Position numbers and translations under genes: made by a program. Below, in pieces: positions 58,920 through 64,000 of a stretch of 64,000 bases of DNA. The stretch is from Plotosus lineatus. Lineage: Eukaryota; Chordata; Actinopteri; Siluriformes; Plotosidae. The notes beneath the pieces were generated by a model. It had not been told where the DNA came from. It was given only the letters and a program-made list of their open reading frames with translations, and searched no databases. Positions within the stretch are counted from its first letter, which is position 1. Each line of letters opens with the position of its first letter. The DNA is taken from assembly GCA_024760905.1 (NCBI GenBank), contig CM045735.1:13573249-13637248 (forward strand), read 5' to 3'.

Positions 58920-59006
58920 CTGAGCCTCGCCGAAGAGCAGAGTGAAGTGAGTCGGAATGGCTTGGAATCGAAAGAGCTGGTCTACCTGGTTCACATCTAC
59001 TGTCAG
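58920..59006 (+). CDS. arhgap32: arhgap32 coding exon, PX domain beta-strand region
   Basis: The acceptor is TGTGTTTTACAG (58919) and the donor is CAG|GTGTGG (59007), a weaker GTGTGG donor. The 87 bases are exactly 29 codons in phase 0, reading LSLAEEQSEVSRNG and then ESKELVYLVHIYCQ. ARHGAP32 has the same order (LSLSEEQNE, ESKELVYLVQI.CQ, from memory) just before the GKSWIVKRSYEDF part of the PX domain, which must lie in the next exon outside this window. The rest of the PX, SH3 and RhoGAP domains are therefore also outside. A SINE A copy sits 33 nt after the donor. Confidence 0.92.
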
Positions 59007-59051
59007 GTGTGGTACTTTTTTTGGGTACAGTACTTTTAGATCATCTTTATC

Positions 59052-59376
59052 ATTCATTTTCTGAATCGCACTGGGAGGTTGGCGCACATCTCGGCCAAGT
59101 CTGGGCAAGAGCGGAGTACACCGTGAACAGTTCGCCATCACAGGGCCGACACGTACACAACCATTCATACTCACACACACAACTAGAGGAGATTTGGAAC
59201 AGCCAATTAAGCTACTGTGCATGTTTTTAGACTGTGGGAGGGAACCGGAATACCCGGAGGAAACCTACGCAAGCACGGGGAGATCATACAAACGCCGCAC
59301 AGAAACGCTCGAGCTGGGAATCGAACCTAGGATTTGCTGTGAGGCGGACGTGCTAACCACCACGCAACCGTGCCAC
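59052..59376 (-). mobile_element. SINE A, 33 nt from a splice donor, perfect 12-bp target duplication
   Basis: Tail, core and head on the minus strand with B box inverted at gggaatcgaacc. Exact ATCATCTTTATC at 59040-59051 and 59377-59388. Confidence 0.9.
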
Positions 59377-59388
59377 ATCATCTTTATC

Positions 59389-59751
59389 AGCGAGACTGTA
59401 ATCAGCTTGATAACCAGAACATAATTTACCAGTGAATGTAATTATTTTTTCAAATAAAGAATGAGAAGTTCATTTATAATTCATTTATAATTACAGTGGT
59501 GTTGTGGACCTCAATACTCAGAAGTATCGATTTACAAATAAGTCAGAAGTGATTTTGGGTTTGTGTCGTCCACAGCAACCTTCTAGTAGGTCTAATCCCG
59601 GGATTTAATTAGATAGTTAGAAGTCCATGTGTACCAGTCTCACTTTAGTACAATTTTCGTAAGCCCTGGAACGTTTTTTGATTTTTTTTTTTTTACATTT
59701 TTACAATTTTTACATTTATATAAATGTAATATGTATCGTGATATTACCTTA
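59389..59751. other. Mostly unique stretch
   Basis: A TACAGTGGTG word at about 59494 followed by sequence mentioning no repeat I can confirm; a possible decayed Tigger-like end. Nothing else seen. Confidence 0.4.
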
Positions 59752-59925
59752 CGCCGGCCATGTCTCTCACTGTCTGTGGTGACAGGTGTAAAAGAACCAT
59801 TGCTGACTTTCATCAGTAGAGGGCTGCATAGCGGTCAGCGTGTTTTCTCCCTGTGATGGCTGTCAGAATCCCAGCGACTCAAACTAGAATTGAGCGGTTC
59901 AGAAAAAGAATGAATGAATGAATGA
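59752..59925 (+). mobile_element. SINE B, 3' half
   Basis: cgccggccatgtctctcact, aaaagaaccattgctgactt, abbreviated shared tail and (GAATG)3. Confidence 0.75.
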
Positions 59926-59991
59926 TTGAATATTACTTTACTTTAGTACAGTCTCCTTTCGCTCTCACATGTCTAGTAATAATAACACGAG

Positions 59992-59993
<2 letters not shown>

Positions 59994-60053
<60 letters not shown>
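59994..60053. repeat. (TA)n microsatellite
   Basis: Uninterrupted TA run. Confidence 0.95.
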
Positions 60054-60055
<2 letters not shown>

Positions 60056-61136
60056 CTCATATAAAAGGTAATACCTTACTGCAAATGTGCATTTGTGAGC
60101 AGCAGACAGACACACACAATTTTCTGCGGAAGGGAAATCAGCGCTTCACAGAACCTTCCGTGTAACTCACAAGAAAGCTTAAAAAATACAGACCACTGGT
60201 GAAAAAATATAGTTATTATATCCTTTGATATTGCTTGAAAACAGGGTTGTCAAGCTAGTATTCCACGAGCGTCATGCAAATTTCCAGGTCATAGTTCTGT
60301 AAATTACATATTTTCTAGAGCATTCCGTGAGTGTAGGTACAAGTCAATTTGTTACCTTTCTGTCTGCAAAATTTTACTTGGGCTGAGCAAAAGTGAATGA
60401 CATGAGGAAAACATAACTATTACGATTCAGCCTAATAGTGACATTGGTGTGAAAAACTTCTCGGAACCTGAAGAAAAAAAAGCAAACCTCAAAGCACAAA
60501 GTCCAAGAGTACAAGTGATGGTAATATTTAAGACACAGGAAGCCTTGCTCTTTGAACCCTGTGAGAAGAAAAACTGTGGGAACATCAGAATGTTAAATAT
60601 TTGAGAATATGAAGACAACCGAGTGTCAAATCAATGATTCAGGAAAGGTTTGAAATTCATGCCCGAGTTGGTCATCAAGGGAACGTGTAGCTAATGGTTG
60701 AGTGAGGTTTTCTCTGCAGGCTTTTGACAGCCAGGAGCATCATAGCACACTACACTTCTTCTCAAGTGTTCTAGTGCCGCGGTCAGGAATGTACTTTTGG
60801 TTATTTGGTTGATTGTGGCTTGTGGTTTTTTTGACCCATGAAAGCATTCCCCATATTACTGGAAGAACGTTTGCCATGTTGTTGGTCCTCTGTCCTCTTT
60901 GCGGTGTCACACTAACCAGTCCGGGATCTTCGTGAGCTGGTGTATATGGAGGAAGGCGGTGCATGCTTACCTCCAAGTGTGTACAGCTGCCCTGTGGCTT
61001 GGCATGTGCAGCAGTTCGGAAGGATGCCACGGCTTCATGTGTTTCGGAGGAGGTGCATGCTATTGCTTGCCTTCACCCTCTCCCTTTGATAGCTGTCACA
61101 TGATAGGGGAGAATTAACAGTTGTTGTGAGAAACAC
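60054..61136. other. Unique stretch, nothing recognised
   Basis: Open frames below 100 codons, no domain, no splice context convincing enough to call. Confidence 0.5.
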
Positions 61137-61256
61137 TCACATACTCATCTGCCAAACAGCTTAATTCTGTTAGGATCACAGGGAGGCTGGTGACTATTGC
61201 AGCTGAAACTGAAGGCAGGGTACATCCTGAACAGCTTGTCAGACCATTGCAAAGCC

Positions 61257-61321
<65 letters not shown>

Positions 61322-61335
61322 CCATTCATACTTCA
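61137..61335 (-). mobile_element. SINE A, 3' half with (CA)n expansion
   Basis: Tail side gccaaacagcttaattctgt, cacagggaggctggtgac, then (CA)n (61256-61319) where other copies have short CACACA, then accattcatac. Confidence 0.7.
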
Positions 61336-61862
61336 GCCTTTCTGGACTCGTTCCACCTTCCAAAAAAACCTACCTCACACCGAGCGTTCTTGGGATAGAC
61401 TCCAGAATTGGCCAACCTAACCAGGAAATGCACTAACTGTAGGTGTATGGGTCATTAGGTGGATGATTGGGTGGATGGGTGGACTTACAAATGGAAACAC
61501 GAATGAATTTGCATAATGCCAATCAAATTGCAGACTTCAGGATTATGAAGGTAGTGGCCAGAAATTGGGCTTAAAGATTCACGTCCTGTAGGCGGACAAT
61601 TTGATGCTAAGATCATCTGTCCTGTGTCCTATTCATCGGGTATCTCTGATATCAATGATCCCAAAGCTTTTCAGTCGGTAAATTCAACAACGCCTTTGTA
61701 TTTTGTTTATGTACTGCTTTTACAAATCTGCAACATGGTAAAGATGTCCTTAAAAAACAGAGCTTATAAAAAGCAATGAATACCAAAGCTACTTTTAAAG
61801 GGATTCTCTTCATCCACTTGCCTGAATAACAGCGACTCTCATTCTGATCATGTGGGAAAAGG

Positions 61863-61863
<1 letters not shown>
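61336..61863. other. Unique stretch, nothing recognised
   Basis: No repeat or exon identified. Confidence 0.5.

Positions 61864-61931
<68 letters not shown>
61864..61931. repeat. (GT)n microsatellite
   Basis: Uninterrupted GT array. Confidence 0.95.
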
Positions 61932-61932
<1 letters not shown>

Positions 61933-62994
61933 ATGGAAATTTCCCATTCCCCGTTTGTGTATGAGAGCGATATGAAATCCACAGACCTGCTTCTTCTGTA
62001 AAAAAAAAAAACCAACAACAAAAAAAAACGGTGGTGTGGAATTAACCCAGAGAAAGCACAGAGGCAAAATGCACAGGCTGCTTTAGTTCCACACACTCTC
62101 TTAAAGAAGGAGTCCCAAACAATAGCCAGGCCAGACGTTCCATACGAAATGAAACGGGAGCGGGAGAATAAAGCACCACAGGCTGCAATCTCATGTTTAT
62201 TTTCCCAATGACATCACCAGTCTCTCAGCTATGGCTCCAGTTGAGAGTGATCCCTGAAAACCATATCAAAAGACTGAGGTTTCTTGGATTAGAGTGTTGT
62301 GGGCTGGACAATAAGGTGAGGAAAGAGGGAACCGAACATCAGAGCAGGCCTAATTTGGTAAACTCGGCATATAGGTTTTCGAATTCTTTCTAGCAAGCTC
62401 ATATTGGCAAGTTGAAGTCTGTTGTGAAATAAGAAAGCATGAAGGTTGCAAGCTACAAGGTTTGAGGAGAAGGTTGTTAAAGCCACTCTCTTGGCAGCGC
62501 TCGCTCTGTGGGTGCGCTGGCGTACAGGATGGACAGCTTTATAGTACACTCCAGAAATCAGGCTCCAGAGACCTGCCACGATGATGGATGTCTCACAGAG
62601 GAGACATCACATCACGTGTTAGAATGGGGAAGATTAGAAGTAACATCCCTCCATAACACAGCAACCAGGATGACCCATTTACATGCTGCTGCTCATTTAC
62701 AGAGTCAGTATTAATGTTAGCGATGGTTTCTGTTTTTGGTTTCTGTGTCAAATTTACATTTTATTTCTTGGTTGAAAAGGCTGTTGCCCATCTGTTGTTT
62801 TTATAATATATGAACTGAGATTTATTATGGAGGCTTATGGGAATGCTCAGAACAGAAAATGCTATAACAGGGACGTCTCCTTTAATAGCCATCCGGTTAT
62901 TAGAGGTATGGTGGTGGGGGATATGTTTGAGAAGTTCGTGTTCATGCATTGTTGCATAGGAGGTTACTTTTGTGTGGCGTAGTATCATTTATGG
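61932..62994. other. Unique stretch, nothing recognised
   Basis: No exon, RNA gene or transposon seen. Confidence 0.5.
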
Positions 62995-63065
62995 GCAGCA
63001 CAATGGCATAGTGGTTATTACGCCCACTTGACAACTAGAAGGTCTTGATGTCGAGGGCATTTACA
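62995..63065 (+). mobile_element. SINE A head fragment
   Basis: GGGCAGCACAATGGCATAGT with A box TGGCATAGTGG, then aactagaaggtcttgatgtcg; the rest is missing. A short SINE D-like tail scrap (gcatttggcagatgcactta) follows at about 63083-63110. Confidence 0.6.
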
Positions 63066-63254
63066 CTACATTTTAGATTTACAGCATTTGGCAGATGCAC
63101 TTATCCAGAGTAGTGGTTAGGGTGCTGCGCTAATGATCGGGAGGTTGTGTGTTCAAATCCCAGTTAGACCCCACTGTGCTCGGATCCCTGGGGAAGGTCT
63201 CAACCACAAGTGTGCCTCTGTTCATCCAGCAGTATAAATGGGTACCAGTAAAAA

Positions 63255-63908
63255 TGTCTGTCTTCCTTTCGGCTTTTTCCCTTTCACTCGGGAGTCGCCA
63301 CAGCGAATCATCTGATTCGCACATTTGATTTGGCAGAGGTTTTTACGTCGGATGCCCTTCCTGTCACAACCCTTTTAGCAAGGGACAGAAACACGCTGAC
63401 GACTTTGCAGCCTACTCTTTACGAAAGTCAGCAATGGTTCTTTTACATGCCTCTCACCATAGACAGTGAGAGACATGGCCCGCCTTTGATAACCCAGTTA
63501 GCCGCACTGGGGGGGGGGGGACATGTATATGTGTATATAATATCAATAAATACATATTCGACGCTATAAATGCTTATGATAACAATTAAACATTCAAAAA
63601 TAATGCATACGATGTAAATAAAATATAAATATACACACACATACAGACACGTGTGCACAAACAGACGCGCACCTCACATAAAAATGTAAGTAGTTTTGAT
63701 GGGGGGGTTTAGGGTTGTTTTTTGTTTTTGTTTGTTTGTTTGGGCCTTTATTAGTTGGCCTTGTTTTGCCGCATTTCCCTTAACTTTTCCCCTGATTCTT
63801 CCTTAATTCCTTATTATATATTCACAGTGACAACCTTGTGGAGAGTGGGACTCGAACCCCCAACCTTTGGATCAGCGATCCAGCGCCCTATACCACTAGA
63901 CCACCACT
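63255..63908 (-). mobile_element. SINE B (second tail) containing a P1 MITE segment
   Basis: Tail and body (63255-63517) and tRNA head (63829-63908, with perfect inverted B box GGACTCGAACC) of one minus-strand SINE B. They are separated by 300 bases of P1 (63518-63815), starting at the same 12-G junction as in P1 copy 6. Confidence 0.85.
63518..63820 (+). mobile_element. P1 MITE copy 7, internal segment only
   Basis: Runs from acatgtatatgtg to ttaattccttatt without either P1 terminus. I found no difference from 40704-40998. Confidence 0.9.
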
Positions 63909-64000
63909 GGGAAATTAACCTGCGATGGACTAGCGTCCCATCCAGGAGGAGTTGAACTCCTAGTTGCTTCACGCTATGGAAACTGGGGATAAGCACTGGC

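Larger units (their letters stand above)
59007..64000 (+). other. arhgap32: arhgap32 intron, 5' part
   Basis: Begins at the GTGTGG donor and runs off the window. It contains SINE A, B and C copies, three dinucleotide arrays and a SINE/MITE mosaic at the end. No downstream exon is visible. Confidence 0.8.
63110..64000 (+). mobile_element. SINE C, split by a SINE B/P1 mosaic and cut by the window end
   Basis: Plus-strand head gtagtggttagggtgctgcg and gttcaaatcccag, body to accagtaaaaatg (63254), then a 655-base insertion, then gggaaattaacctgcgatgg and the C tail from 63909 to the end. Confidence 0.8.

Overview
This is vertebrate nuclear DNA, almost certainly from a teleost fish. It has no compact operons or long open reading frames. 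It has short exons with consensus GT/AG splice sites in very large introns, dense TG/CA, TA and GA microsatellites, tRNA-derived SINEs with perfect Pol III boxes, and TA-flanked miniature DNA transposons. The SINE and Tc1-like sequences are of kinds I know from teleosts; I cannot name the species.

The only host gene I recognise is arhgap32 (RICS / p250GAP / PX-RICS, a RhoGAP), on the + strand. Four consecutive coding exons are visible: 20052-20160, 24645-24736, 30475-30559 and 58920-59006. Their phases match at every junction (0, 2, 0), and together they encode the conserved region before the PX domain and the start of the PX domain of the long isoform. The next exon lies beyond base 64000. 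The initiating exon was not found; bases 1-20051 are either an upstream intron or 5' flank. The introns are 4.5, 5.7 and 28.4 kb. The 28.4-kb intron holds a repeat-poor block (about 49.9-51.5 kb) with a GC box, a CRE/AP-1-like site and a GTGAGT donor, a candidate internal promoter and first exon.

Everything else is mostly mobile DNA. There are four SINE groups, called A-D here. A and B share a 3' tail ending in (GAATG)n; B also occurs with a second, unrelated tail; C and D have other bodies. There are three TA-flanked pogo/Tigger-like non-autonomous families: P1 (ends CAGGGATCCCTC), P2 (ends CAGTGGTACCTCAC) and P3 (ends CCGTATTCGACGT). There are also two deleted Tigger elements with transposase remnants, a hAT-like MITE with an 8-bp target duplication, two Tc1-like remnants, and a 5'-truncated, frameshifted L1/Tx1-like LINE. 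Several are nested: L1 in Tigger in P1 (15.8-18.6 kb), Tigger in P1 (26.5-27.8 kb), SINE B in P1 (40.3-41.1 kb), SINE B in P2 (46.4-46.8 kb), SINE C in SINE A (56.3-57.0 kb) and SINE B in SINE C (63.1-64.0 kb).

The most notable points are: repeats or transposons crowded against three of the four splice donors; the candidate internal promoter; a 404-bp block with no difference found between two sites 22.8 kb apart and crossing a SINE/MITE junction; SINE tail swapping; and a (CA)n microsatellite at the same place in the transposase remnant of three P2 copies. I found no evidence for an undescribed multi-gene system.
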